DNA of 64,000 nt from Devosia sp. (lineage in GTDB: Bacteria; Pseudomonadota; Alphaproteobacteria; Rhizobiales; Devosiaceae). The translations under genes and the position numbers were made by a program. The notes under the pieces were generated by a model. That model saw nothing but the letters and a program-made list of their open reading frames with translations, made no database searches and had not been told where the DNA came from. Shown in pieces: positions 18,128 to 26,645 of this stretch; within the stretch, counting starts at the first letter, position 1, and the number at the start of each line of letters is the position of its first letter. The DNA is taken from the NCBI RefSeq assembly GCF_017307495.1, contig NZ_JAFKHE010000015.1, positions 124,001 through 188,000 of the forward strand. The letters run 5' to 3'.

Positions 18128-19270
18128 ATGCGCAAGATCGTCGGCATGGCCAGCGCCGCGGCGCTGGTCGCAATCTTCGCCCTCGCGCAGGTGGTCAGCG
18201 CCGGCGGTCAGGCCGGCGGGTGGAACGCGGAACAGCGCCAGCGCATCGCCTCGCTGTCGCTGGCCGCGCTGCCGCCAATGCCGGCCGATCCCTCCAATGC
18301 GGTCGCCGACGATCCGGCGGCCGCGGCGCTCGGCAAGCGGCTGTTCGCCGACACGAGGCTCAGCGCCAACGGCAAGGTGGCCTGCGCCACCTGCCACGAT
18401 CCGGACAAGCAGTTCCAGGACGGCCTCGCCGTCGGGCACGGCGTCGGCACCGGCAACCGCCGCACCATGCCGATCGCCGGCACCGCCTACAGCCCCTGGA
18501 TGTTCTGGGACGGCCGCGCCGACAGCCAGTGGGCCCAGGCGCTGGGGCCGCTCGAGAATCCGCTGGAGCACGGCAGCGACCGCGCCTCGGTCGTGCGGGT
18601 GGTGGTCGAGCACTACGCAGCGGACTATGCCGCCGTGTTCGGCGCGCCCGTCGAGGCGCAGCCGGTCGATCGCGTCTTCGCCAATGTCGGCAAGGCGATC
18701 GCCGCGTTCGAGCGGACCATCCTGCCCGGCGGCACGCGCTTCGATGCCTACGCCGATGCGATCGGCCGGGGCGAGGCTTCGGCGCTGCTGTCGGCCGAAG
18801 AGACGGCCGGCCTCGGGCTGTTCATGGGCAAGGGCAAGTGCCTCGACTGCCACAATGGGCCGCTGTTCACCGACAACAGCTTCCACAATATCGGCGTTCC
18901 GGCGACACCCGACGACCTCGGCCGGATGGCAGGGGCCGCCAAGGTGCAGGCCGATCCGTTCAACTGCCTCGGCCCGTTCAGCGATGCCAGGCCCGAGCAG
19001 TGCATGGAGCTGGCCTTCATCAAGGCCGAGGGCGAGGAACTGCGCGGGGCGTTCAAGACACCGTCGCTGCGCGGCGTCAGCGGCCGCGCGCCGTTCATGC
19101 ATGCCGGCCAGCTGGCCAGCATCGCCGACGTCCTCGCCCACTACAACGCCGCCCCGGCCGCGACGGTCGGGCATTCGGAACTGACGCGGATCAACCTCAC
19201 GGCCGAAGAGCTGACTGCCCTGGCCGCCTTCCTCGACACCCTCGGCTCCGACGAGCCAAATGGAGACTGA
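18128..19270 (+). CDS. Di-heme cytochrome c peroxidase / MauG family protein
   Basis: A 380-residue periplasmic protein with a signal peptide (about 1-25) and two c-type heme sites, CATCH at 86-90 and CLDCH at 238-242. Other family segments are LGKRLFADTRLSANGKVAC read in parts, WDGRADSQWAQALGPLENP, AFERTILP, and KTPSLRGVSGRAPFMHAGQ with the distal ligand region. Family members reduce hydrogen peroxide or, as in MauG/MbnH, oxidise a protein residue. The tight coupling with the YtkA-like gene, rather than an electron-donor cytochrome, leaves a MauG-like role open. The frame extends far upstream without a real start, so ATG 18128 was chosen. Confidence 0.92.
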   Translation: MRKIVGMASAAALVAIFALAQVVSAGGQAGGWNAEQRQRIASLSLAALPPMPADPSNAVADDPAAAALGKRLFADTRLSANGKVACATCHDPDKQFQDGLAVGHGVGTGNRRTMPIAGTAYSPWMFWDGRADSQWAQALGPLENPLEHGSDRASVVRVVVEHYAADYAAVFGAPVEAQPVDRVFANVGKAIAAFERTILPGGTRFDAYADAIGRGEASALLSAEETAGLGLFMGKGKCLDCHNGPLFTDNSFHNIGVPATPDDLGRMAGAAKVQADPFNCLGPFSDARPEQCMELAFIKAEGEELRGAFKTPSLRGVSGRAPFMHAGQLASIADVLAHYNAAPAATVGHSELTRINLTAEELTALAAFLDTLGSDEPNGD

Positions 19271-19271
19271 A

Positions 19272-20012
19272 ATGACCACTGTCGTTGCCGAGGCCGCCCG
19301 GCCTCGGACCCTGAGGAGCGCCGCCTGGCTGCTGCTCGCCGGCCAGTTGCTCTACATCGCCATGACGCAGTTCCATGCCGGCGGCGATGCCAATGATCAT
19401 CACGCGATCTTTGCCACCTACGCGCAGAACGCGATCTGGTCGGCCGTCCATCTCGGCCAGTTCGCCGCCATGGCGCTGCTGGTTGCCGGCCTTGTCGCCC
19501 TGTTCACGGCGCCGGGCCAACAGGCGCGGGTCGTGGCGCGGATCGGCCTCGCCATGGCGGGGGTGACGCTGACCCTTTATGCCGCGTTGCAGGCCGTGGA
19601 TGGTGTCGCCCTCAAGCAGGCGGTCGACGCCTGGAGCGCTGCCTCCGTGCTCGAGGAGCCGGCGCGGTTCGCCAGTGCCGAGGCGGTGCGCTGGCTGGAG
19701 TGGGGCATGCGCAGCTACGAGGACTTCGCCTTCGGCCTGACCCTGCTGCTGGTTGCGGCCACCGTGTTCGGTTCGTCGCTGCCGCGGCCGATCGCCTGGC
19801 TGGCCGGCCTCTCGGGGCTGGCCTACCTCGGGCAGGGATGGATCGCGGGCACCGAGGGGTTCACCGCGGCACAATCGGCGCTGATCGTCGCGGGCTGGGT
19901 GTTCAGCCTTGCCTGGATGGCCTGGCTGGCGGCCGTTGCCGCCCGGCCGGGGGGCGAGAGCCGGGTGGCCGAGCCGGGCATGGCGCGCGGCGCTGTCGCG
20001 GTTGACGCCTGA
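19272..20012 (+). CDS. Multi-pass membrane protein, unknown function
   Basis: A 246-residue protein with about six hydrophobic helices (AAWLLLAGQLLYIAMTQFH, LGQFAAMALLVAGLVALF, IGLAMAGVTLTLYAALQAV, AFGLTLLLVAATVFG, WLAGLSGLAYLGQGW and ALIVAGWVFSLAWMAWLAA). The ATG at 19272 has GGAGACTGA just upstream, while an ATG at 19260 would overlap the peroxidase stop. It is the third gene of the YtkA-like/peroxidase operon. I do not recognise a named family. A short His pair (ANDHHAIF) lies in the first external loop. Confidence 0.8.
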   Translation: MTTVVAEAARPRTLRSAAWLLLAGQLLYIAMTQFHAGGDANDHHAIFATYAQNAIWSAVHLGQFAAMALLVAGLVALFTAPGQQARVVARIGLAMAGVTLTLYAALQAVDGVALKQAVDAWSAASVLEEPARFASAEAVRWLEWGMRSYEDFAFGLTLLLVAATVFGSSLPRPIAWLAGLSGLAYLGQGWIAGTEGFTAAQSALIVAGWVFSLAWMAWLAAVAARPGGESRVAEPGMARGAVAVDA

Positions 20013-20101
20013 TACACCAATCCCGTCGATTTTCGGCGGGTGCGAAACCCGGCGTTGGTGGTGCGCGACTAGCCTCGGCGGCGAAACGGAGATTACCGCC
20101 G

Positions 20102-21340
20102 ATGCGTCGCCTGCTGCTGTCGCTTGTTGCCCTCATGTCCTGTGCCGCTGCCGGGGCGGCGCCGCTCGAGCTGCATCGCGGAGTGGGGGTGCACGAGTGG
20201 CTGAACTGGGCGCCGCTGGCGGCCGACGGCAGCTATCGCTGGCCGCCCTACGGCACGGAAGCCGAATGGCTGACGCGCTACCGGCCGGCGTCGGACTGGC
20301 CTGCCGGCGACCCGGTCGCCGCCATCAGGGCGCTGGGGTTCGATTTCGTGCGGCTCACCGTCGATCCCGGCCCGCTGCTCGCCACCGAGGGCGAGCGGCG
20401 CCAGGAGGCGCTTTCAGTGCTGTCGGCCGCGGTGCGGCGCGTGACCGATGCCGGGCTCAAGGTGGTGTTCAACCTCCACTCGGTCGACCAGGTTCCGCAA
20501 TACGGCACGAACTACATCAACGCCCCGGCCGACACGGACGAGGCAAGGGCCTATGTGGCGATGACCGCCGAGGTGGCGCGCATGCTGGCGCCGTTCGCCG
20601 ATCGTGCCGCCTTCGAGCCCTTCAACGAGCCGCAGCACTATCCGTGCGACGCGTCGGGACCCGACGACTGGCAGCAGTTCATGGCGGCGAGCGTCGCGGC
20701 CATCCGCGCCGTCAGCACCAAGTTGACGCTTGTCGCCACCGGGGCGTGCGGCGGCAGCGTCACCGGCCTCACCGACCTCCGGCCCGCGTTCGACGATCCC
20801 AATATCCTCTACAGCTTCCACATGTACGAGCCGCACCTGTTCACGCACCAGCGGCCGTCCGAGGGGCACGACTTCGCGTCCGGCCTGCCGTGGCCGGCGA
20901 GCGCCAGCTCGCCCGAGGCAGTGGTCGCGGCGCTGCGGGCGCATATGGATGCGGCGGGGCTCGATGCCGGACAGCAGGCGCGCAACCTCGATGCGGTGCG
21001 CGACCCGATCGCGAAGTACTTTGCCGAAGGCTGGGGCCAAAGCCAGCTCGAGGCGCGCATCGGCGCGGCCGTCGACTGGGCCCGGGCCCACGACATTCCG
21101 GCCGGACGGCTGTTCATGGGCGAGTTCGGCGCCATGCTGATGCCGCCGGACGGCACGATGGGGGCGTTCCGGGCCGATCGCGACCGCTACATCGCCGCGG
21201 TGCGGAGCGAAGCCGAGCGCCATGGCATCGCCTGGTCGATCTGGGAATACGCCAACCCCTGGGGGATGAGCGTCATCGAGCCGCTGGGGCCCGCAGTGCC
21301 CGACCGCTCCATGCTCGCCGCCCTCGGCCTTGCTCAGTAG
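20102..21340 (+). CDS. Secreted glycoside hydrolase family 5 (endoglucanase-like)
   Basis: A 412-residue exported enzyme with a signal peptide ending near AAAGA (residue ~20). It has a GH5 (beta/alpha)8 barrel: FDFVRLTVDPGPLL, the proton donor Glu176 in FEPFNEPQHY, LYSFHMYEPHLFTH, and the nucleophile Glu341 in FMGEFGAML, followed by AWSIWEYANPWG. GH5 enzymes cut beta-1,4-glucans, mannans and similar chains. Position next to the exopolysaccharide genes suggests chain trimming or release, as ExoK or BcsZ do elsewhere. Its 3' end overlaps the converging PaaK-like gene by seven bases. Confidence 0.9.
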   Translation: MRRLLLSLVALMSCAAAGAAPLELHRGVGVHEWLNWAPLAADGSYRWPPYGTEAEWLTRYRPASDWPAGDPVAAIRALGFDFVRLTVDPGPLLATEGERRQEALSVLSAAVRRVTDAGLKVVFNLHSVDQVPQYGTNYINAPADTDEARAYVAMTAEVARMLAPFADRAAFEPFNEPQHYPCDASGPDDWQQFMAASVAAIRAVSTKLTLVATGACGGSVTGLTDLRPAFDDPNILYSFHMYEPHLFTHQRPSEGHDFASGLPWPASASSPEAVVAALRAHMDAAGLDAGQQARNLDAVRDPIAKYFAEGWGQSQLEARIGAAVDWARAHDIPAGRLFMGEFGAMLMPPDGTMGAFRADRDRYIAAVRSEAERHGIAWSIWEYANPWGMSVIEPLGPAVPDRSMLAALGLAQ

Positions 21341-22752
21341 CGCGAAATATCGAGCCGCTGGTCGATGAAGGCGCGCTTGCCCGAGCGGCCGGAGCCGAGG
21401 GTCGCGACCCGCTCGACGTCGAACGCGATCCGGCCCTGGGCCCGGATCTCAAGGTCGCGCGCGATGTTGAGCGCGTCCTGGTGCGTGCCGTCGGGTGAGG
21501 GGATGTAGCGGATCGTGCTCCTGCCGGGCGTGTCCTGGTAGAACTGGTACTCGTCGACGCCCTTGAAGAAGCGCGGGCTCTCCGGGGTGAAGTCGACCGT
21601 CACCAGACGGTTGCCGTCGGCGGTGATCAGGAAGCCGGGCTTCCTGCGCGGCGCCAGGTCGCGAACCTTGAGGCGCTGGCCGTTGGCGTCGCCGGGCAGC
21701 TCCACGAGCGTGGCGCGATCCTCGGTGTCGTAGCGGATGAACGGCATGCCGGTCGAGAGGAACCCGGTGCTGACGAGGCGTCCCTCGACACCCGGCGTGG
21801 TGATCCGCTGGCCGTCCTCGTCGACCAGTTCGGCGAGGCCATAGAGCGGGTTGAAGGCATAGACATCGGGCTCGCCCGACAGTTCCTCGGCGAACGCCGC
21901 CTTCTCGCTCAGGCCATAGAAATGCGCGATCTTCGCATCGCCGAAGGCGGCCTCGATGGTGCGGCGCTGGTGCGGGTAGAGCGGCTCGGAGATCGGCATG
22001 ACCCCCAGGATCGGCAGCCGCGGCCGGCGGCGCAGCTCGATCATGTGCCGGCCCATCACCTCGATCGCCGAGGGGTAGCCATAGATGTAGCGGACCTGGT
22101 GCTTGTCGATCAGGTCGACATAGAGGGCGACGTGCTCGCGCAGCAGCGGGAAGGCGGAGACGCGCAGCTCGCGCATGGCCGGGTCGTATTGGTGCAGGAT
22201 CTTGCCCTGGTTGTCGATGCCGACGCCGCGCAGCACGACCTTGGCGTCGGTCTCGGTGAAGCCGCAGCGCGTCCAGGTGTCGCTGATGAAGGCGATCTCG
22301 CGGACGCTGCGATCCTTGTCGAGGTAGAACGAGAACGGCTTCTCGCCGTTCGAGCCGCTGGTGTCGCCGCGGTCCACCTGCGAGCGGGGCACGGCGAGCA
22401 CGTTGTCGCCGGCGGCCTGCAGCTGCTCCTTGCGCAGCACCGGCAGCGCCAGCAGATCGTCGAGCTCGAGCCTAGACAGGTCAAAGCCGGTGCCGAGCGC
22501 GCGATCGATCAGTTCGCGGTAGAACGGGCTGCCGGCATGCGCCTTGGCAAGGAGCGCGCGCAGCGCGGCCAGGTGCTCGTTGTTGGCAAAGGCGAGGTCG
22601 GTCTTGGCCCGCTCGATGCGCTGGCGCCACAGGCGATAGGTCGAACCATACTTGGCGCTGGTCGGCACCAGCGACAGGACCGGCGCCAGCGAGCGGCGTA
22701 GCAGGGCGGGGCTGCGGACATAGGCGCCGCGGGCAACATCCATCAGGCTCAT
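21334..22752 (-). CDS. PaaK/CapK-like adenylate-forming ligase
   Basis: A 472-residue protein of the phenylacetate-CoA-ligase-like AMP-binding family found in capsule and exopolysaccharide loci (CapK). Features include RGDTSGSNGEKPFSFYLD (the phosphate-binding Ser/Thr/Gly-rich loop region), YIYGYPSAIEVM, HFYGLSEKAAF, GRLVSTGF and FIRYDTEDRA. The usual full PaaK C-terminal domain is modified. The reaction in these loci is not settled; activation of an acyl or amino-acyl group for polymer decoration is the usual guess. It follows the FemAB-like gene by 10 bases, so both probably modify the same product. Confidence 0.83.
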   Translation of the reverse strand: MSLMDVARGAYVRSPALLRRSLAPVLSLVPTSAKYGSTYRLWRQRIERAKTDLAFANNEHLAALRALLAKAHAGSPFYRELIDRALGTGFDLSRLELDDLLALPVLRKEQLQAAGDNVLAVPRSQVDRGDTSGSNGEKPFSFYLDKDRSVREIAFISDTWTRCGFTETDAKVVLRGVGIDNQGKILHQYDPAMRELRVSAFPLLREHVALYVDLIDKHQVRYIYGYPSAIEVMGRHMIELRRRPRLPILGVMPISEPLYPHQRRTIEAAFGDAKIAHFYGLSEKAAFAEELSGEPDVYAFNPLYGLAELVDEDGQRITTPGVEGRLVSTGFLSTGMPFIRYDTEDRATLVELPGDANGQRLKVRDLAPRRKPGFLITADGNRLVTVDFTPESPRFFKGVDEYQFYQDTPGRSTIRYIPSPDGTHQDALNIARDLEIRAQGRIAFDVERVATLGSGRSGKRAFIDQRLDISRY

Positions 22753-22762
22753 GTCGGTCCCC

Positions 22763-23746
22763 CTAGAAGAAACTCATCCACTCGCCGGCGAGCTCGTACT
22801 CGACGGCGTTCATCGTGCGCTTGAACTGGGTGTAGCCGTCGCCTTCCTTCATCCCGCCGACATCGAAGGTCCGGACGCCGCGACGGCGCATCTCGCGCAT
22901 GATGTTCCACATCAGGAAGTTGCCGGCATTGACCTTGCGGCCATCGGGCCCGAACCAGCCGATGTGGTATTCGGCGTGCGTGCCGAAGCGCGCGACGCTC
23001 ATTCCGGCAACCGGCTTGCCGCCATGGAGCAGCTGGAACACCAGCATGTCCTCCGGGCTGGCGGCGCGCATGGCGCGGAGCAGGTCGGCATCGACCGCCC
23101 GGAAGCTCTTCTCCGCCATGTTCTCGGCATGGCGCTCCAGCATCCATTCGAAGCTGGCGTCATCGCTGGCGATGCGCAGCGTGGCACCGGCGGCCTCGGC
23201 CTTGCGGTAGCGGTTGCGGAAGGCGGAACTGAAGCTCGCCCAGATCGATTCCTCGCTGCCGGAGACATCGATCCGTCCCGAGCGCCAGGACAGGCGGCGC
23301 TGCATGCGGAATCCGGCGCGGCGCAGCAGGGCGTCGCTAGCCGCGCTCATCGGCAGGGCGGTGGCCACCAGCAGCGGGCCGCGCCAACGGCGCAGGGCGC
23401 GATAGACGCCGACGATCGTCGCGTCGGACGGCGCCGGCTCGAGGAAGACCGGCCCGCGATTGACGCGGCTGCCGAGCCGGATGCCGAAGCGGCGCAGTTC
23501 GAGGATGGTCGCGAAGGCGACCGCGGTGGTGCCGCGGCTGAACACGACGCGCTTCGGCGTCCACCCCTTGGCCGCCTTGCCCTCGCCATAGGCGAAACCC
23601 TGCACCAGGTGCGGGGTCGGGCTGGCCGCGATCAGTGCGTCCCATTCCGCCTTGCCGGTGGTGGCGCGCAGGCGGATTGCCGGTTCCGCGCCGGTGGCTT
23701 TCGCGGCGGCGGCCGGATCGATCGTGGTGGTGGCGTCCAAGGTCAT
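22763..23746 (-). CDS. FemAB-like GNAT-fold acyl/aminoacyl transferase
   Basis: A 327-residue protein with two GNAT-like halves. Recognisable segments are TPHLVQGFAYGEGKAAKGW near the N-terminus, FRNRYRKAEAAGATLRIA in the middle, and HIGWFGPDGRKVNAGNFLMW plus DVGGMKEGDGYTQFKR near the C-terminus, as in FemAB-related proteins of exopolysaccharide and PEP-CTERM loci. The ATG at 23746 has GGGATA upstream; a GTG at 23773 is the alternative. FemAB relatives transfer aminoacyl or acyl groups; the substrate here is unknown. It lies between a GT4 gene and the CapK-like gene on the same strand. Confidence 0.8.
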   Translation of the reverse strand: MTLDATTTIDPAAAAKATGAEPAIRLRATTGKAEWDALIAASPTPHLVQGFAYGEGKAAKGWTPKRVVFSRGTTAVAFATILELRRFGIRLGSRVNRGPVFLEPAPSDATIVGVYRALRRWRGPLLVATALPMSAASDALLRRAGFRMQRRLSWRSGRIDVSGSEESIWASFSSAFRNRYRKAEAAGATLRIASDDASFEWMLERHAENMAEKSFRAVDADLLRAMRAASPEDMLVFQLLHGGKPVAGMSVARFGTHAEYHIGWFGPDGRKVNAGNFLMWNIMREMRRRGVRTFDVGGMKEGDGYTQFKRTMNAVEYELAGEWMSFF

Positions 23747-23827
23747 CTGCAATATCCCAACGCGGCCAGTCACTTGTTGCGTCAGGGTCGGTAGTAGCCC
23801 GGGGCAACGGAACTGGGAAACAAAAGG

Positions 23828-23842
23828 TTACCGTAATATTAA
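23828..23842. promoter_or_regulatory. Weak CtrA-type box (one mismatch)
   Basis: TTAC, seven bases, then TTAA: one mismatch from TTAA-N7-TTAA. It lies about 80-95 bases upstream of the FemAB-like gene start and overlaps the end of the upstream GT4 gene. It is listed because two perfect boxes occur in the same locus; on its own it would not be convincing. Confidence 0.3.
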
Positions 23843-24942
23843 CGAGTGGCGCCGACCCACACGTCCTGCATTGCTTTCGCATAGGGCTCGAGGTCGAGGC
23901 GCTGGCGATGGAAGCGCCGGGCCGCCTCGCCGAGGCGGTGGCGTAGCGCGGCGTCGGTCACCGTCCGCGTCAGCGCGTCGGTCAGGGCATCGACATCGCC
24001 GGGCGGCACCAGCAGGCCGGTCTCGCCGTCGGTGACGATGTCCTCGACCGCGCCGACCGGCGTTGCGACCACGGCGAGCCCGGCCGCCATGCCCTCGATC
24101 ACGGAAACCGGCAGGTTCTCCGCAAAGCTCGGCAGCACGAGGATATCGGCGGTCGCGATCAGCTCGGCCACGCCTTCGGGGCCGACCCAGCCGGGCAGGT
24201 CGACGCGGTCGGCGAGGCCATATTCCGCAGTCTTCAGGCGGGCTGCCTCGACCTCGCCGTCGCCGGCAATGGTGGCGCGCCAGCCCGGCAGGTGCTCCAT
24301 GCGCTTCAGCGCCTCGCCCAGTTGCGGCACGCCCTTGCGCTCGCCGATGCGGCCGAGGAACAGGATGTGCACCTTGTCGCCACCGCCGCGATGCGGCAGG
24401 GCCGGACGGGCGCTGGCATTGGGCAGCACGACGATCCGGTCGGCCGCCTCCGGCGCCTGGCCGGCGACGAACTCGGCCCACACGCGCCCGAGCACGATGA
24501 TGCGGGCGGCGCCGGCAAACATGGCGCGCATGCGGCGCGACAGCCCGACAGATGCGCCTTGCCAGAACTCGCGATAGTCGGCGCCATGCAGGTGGATCAC
24601 ATAGGGAATGCCGAGGGCGCGGCAGCACGCGGCGATGACCAGCTTGCGATAGGTGCTGCCGACACTGGCGAGGTTGATATGCACCACGTCAAGCCGGCCG
24701 GCGGCCTTCAGCGCCGTCATCCTTGCGAGGAAGGCGCCGAGGTAGAAGGGCGAGGTCGCGATGTGCCCGGGGCCGCGGGTCGCGGCGAAGCGGACATGGA
24801 GGCGCTCGTCGGCATCGAGCGCGAGCTGGCTGCGCAGCGAGGCCATGACGCGGTCGATGCCGCCCTGGTCGGTTCCGGGGGTGGCGACGAGAACGTGCAT
24901 GGTGGTCGGGTCGATCAGGCGCTGCAACATGACGATGGTCAT
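23839..24942 (-). CDS. Glycosyltransferase family 4
   Basis: A GT-B fold transferase of about 367 residues. The N-terminal domain has the acceptor-side motif GTDQGGIDRVMASL and DVVHINLASVGSTYRKLV; the C-terminal nucleotide-sugar domain has HILFLGRIGERKGVPQL, ATADILVLPSFAENLPVSVIEGMAAGLAV in parts, and VPPGDVDALTDAL. The E-x7-E donor-binding motif is in SFAENLPVSVIEG. Start choice is open: ATG 24942 is used, but ATG 24900 (MHVLVATPG) fits the family N-terminus better although neither has a clear ribosome site. It adds one sugar to the lipid-linked repeat unit. Confidence 0.88.
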   Translation of the reverse strand: MTIVMLQRLIDPTTMHVLVATPGTDQGGIDRVMASLRSQLALDADERLHVRFAATRGPGHIATSPFYLGAFLARMTALKAAGRLDVVHINLASVGSTYRKLVIAACCRALGIPYVIHLHGADYREFWQGASVGLSRRMRAMFAGAARIIVLGRVWAEFVAGQAPEAADRIVVLPNASARPALPHRGGGDKVHILFLGRIGERKGVPQLGEALKRMEHLPGWRATIAGDGEVEAARLKTAEYGLADRVDLPGWVGPEGVAELIATADILVLPSFAENLPVSVIEGMAAGLAVVATPVGAVEDIVTDGETGLLVPPGDVDALTDALTRTVTDAALRHRLGEAARRFHRQRLDLEPYAKAMQDVWVGATR

Positions 24943-25092
24943 AGATCGCGCGGCCAAAACGCAGAAGCGGACCCTGCAAAGAAGGTTTATATGCGCAAAC
25001 TTGGATACAATTGCTGCTATTCACCTTACACGGCTGATTAACTATCCCCGGACCCCGTGCGGGCGTAAGCCGTGCCGCGACGTCCATGCGGC

Positions 25093-26550
25093 ATGTGCGG
25101 AAACGCTCCGGTGCTCCTCAGATCTACTCTCATCTACGCCCCGGCGATCCTGTTCACCCGGCTCTCGGCGCTGCTGCTGCTGGTCGTCGCCACGCGGCTG
25201 ATCGACCAGACCGAGTACGGCCTGCTGACCCTCGTGGTGACAGTCGGCGAGCTCACCGATTCCGCCGTCACCAACTGGCTGCGCATCGCGCTGCTCAGGC
25301 TGGGCGGCAAGGACGAGGTCAGCCGCGGCAGCCTGATGCTGGCCGGGCGCGTGCTGGTGGTGACGACGCTCGTCGGCATCGCGGTTTCGGTCCTCGCTTC
25401 GGGGGTCGTGGCGCCCGAGCGCTGGACCGATTTCTCCATCGCGGTCTCGACCTATCTCGTCGTCGGGGCGGTCAGCCGGCTGGCGCTCACCGTGCTGCAG
25501 ATGCAGCAGCGGCATCGAACCTACGCCATGCTCGAGTTCGGGCGGGCCGTGCTGCAGCTGATCCTGCCGGTCGCCGCCATCCTTGTGGTCAAGGACAGCT
25601 TCCTCGTCGTCTCGCTGGCCGCGTCGGCGGCAACGCTGCTGGCCGGGCTCGCCGCGCTGCGGCTGGTTCTGGCGCGCACAATCGACGGGCCGGCGCGCTT
25701 CAGCCATGGCGAGCTGTTCGCGCTCGGCATCCCGCTGATCGCGCTCGCGGTCGTCGGCTTCGGGCTCAACAGCGCCGAGCGCGTGCTGCTCAAGCTCTAC
25801 TACGACGCCGGCGCCGTGGCCGTGTTCGCCGCCGCCTACGCGCTGGCGCGGCAGCCGATCGATACCATCGCCAATGCCATCAACATGGGTGGCTTCCCCG
25901 AGATGGTGAGCCGCTTCGACCGCGACGGACCGGCCGCCGCCGCCGCCTTCCTGTCCCGGCAGATGGCGCTGCTGGCGCGGTTGAGCTTCCCCGTGGCGGC
26001 CCTGCTGATCGCGCTCAGCACCGATATTGCCGACCTGCTGCTGCCGGCCGACTATCACGGGCCGGTCGGGCAATTGTTCCCGCTGATCGCGCTCGCGGTG
26101 ATCGCGGGCAATTTCGCGGCTTTCGTGTTCCAGAACATGATCCACGCGCACAAGCGGCCGTGGCTGCTCATCCTCACGGCCCTGCCGGGCTCGGCGGTCA
26201 CCATCGTGCTGTCGATCCTCGCCATCCCGCCGCTCGCCGAAGTGGGCGCGGCGCTGGCGCTGGCCGGTGGCGCGCTCGCCAGCCTCGCTGCCGCCGTCGC
26301 CATCGCCCAGTGGCTGACGCCGATCCCGATGGCCTGGCGCGACCTCGCGGCGTCGGTCGGTATCGCGGTCGCCACGGGTATTGCCGCCTTTATCGCCAGC
26401 GCGCTCCTCGGCGAAGCCTGGCCGCTGTTCCGGCTCGCGGCCGGCGGCATGGCCGGCGGGCTGGTCTTCCTCGGCCTCAACGCGCTGGTCCACCCGCACG
26501 AGACGCGGGCCCTCGCCGGCAAGGTCAAGCTCAGGCTCGGGATCGCCTGA
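25093..26550 (+). CDS. Wzx-type polysaccharide flippase
   Basis: A polytopic protein of about 485 residues with 12 or more hydrophobic helices. Early YAPAILFTRLSALLLLVVATR and QTEYGLLTLVVTVGE match the MATE/MOP oligosaccharide exporter family, with family-typical FGLNSAERVLLKLY in the middle. It flips lipid-linked repeat units across the inner membrane. The start is uncertain: ATG 25093, with an in-frame GTG at 25072, and neither has a strong ribosome site. It is divergent from the neighbouring GT4 gene across an AT-richer spacer of about 130 bases that must hold promoters. Confidence 0.86.
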   Translation: MCGNAPVLLRSTLIYAPAILFTRLSALLLLVVATRLIDQTEYGLLTLVVTVGELTDSAVTNWLRIALLRLGGKDEVSRGSLMLAGRVLVVTTLVGIAVSVLASGVVAPERWTDFSIAVSTYLVVGAVSRLALTVLQMQQRHRTYAMLEFGRAVLQLILPVAAILVVKDSFLVVSLAASAATLLAGLAALRLVLARTIDGPARFSHGELFALGIPLIALAVVGFGLNSAERVLLKLYYDAGAVAVFAAAYALARQPIDTIANAINMGGFPEMVSRFDRDGPAAAAAFLSRQMALLARLSFPVAALLIALSTDIADLLLPADYHGPVGQLFPLIALAVIAGNFAAFVFQNMIHAHKRPWLLILTALPGSAVTIVLSILAIPPLAEVGAALALAGGALASLAAAVAIAQWLTPIPMAWRDLAASVGIAVATGIAAFIASALLGEAWPLFRLAAGGMAGGLVFLGLNALVHPHETRALAGKVKLRLGIA

Positions 26551-26564
26551 GGTCCCAGCAGTCA

Positions 26565-26627
26565 GGCACTTCCCCTCACCCTGTCCCTCTCCCCGCCGGG
26601 GAGAGGGTTGGGGTGAGGGGAAGTGCC
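26565..26627. repeat. GC-rich intergenic palindromic repeat
   Basis: A 63-base, near-perfect nested palindrome: outer arms GGCACTTCCCCTCACCC, inner arms CCCTCTCCCC, loop gccg, with mirror arms. It lies between the converging Wzx and GT4 genes and could act as a bidirectional terminator. It shares its CCCTCTCCCC and CCCCTCACCC arms with the copy at 50895-51000. Confidence 0.85.
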
Positions 26628-26645
26628 GCTCAATCCTCATCCAGG

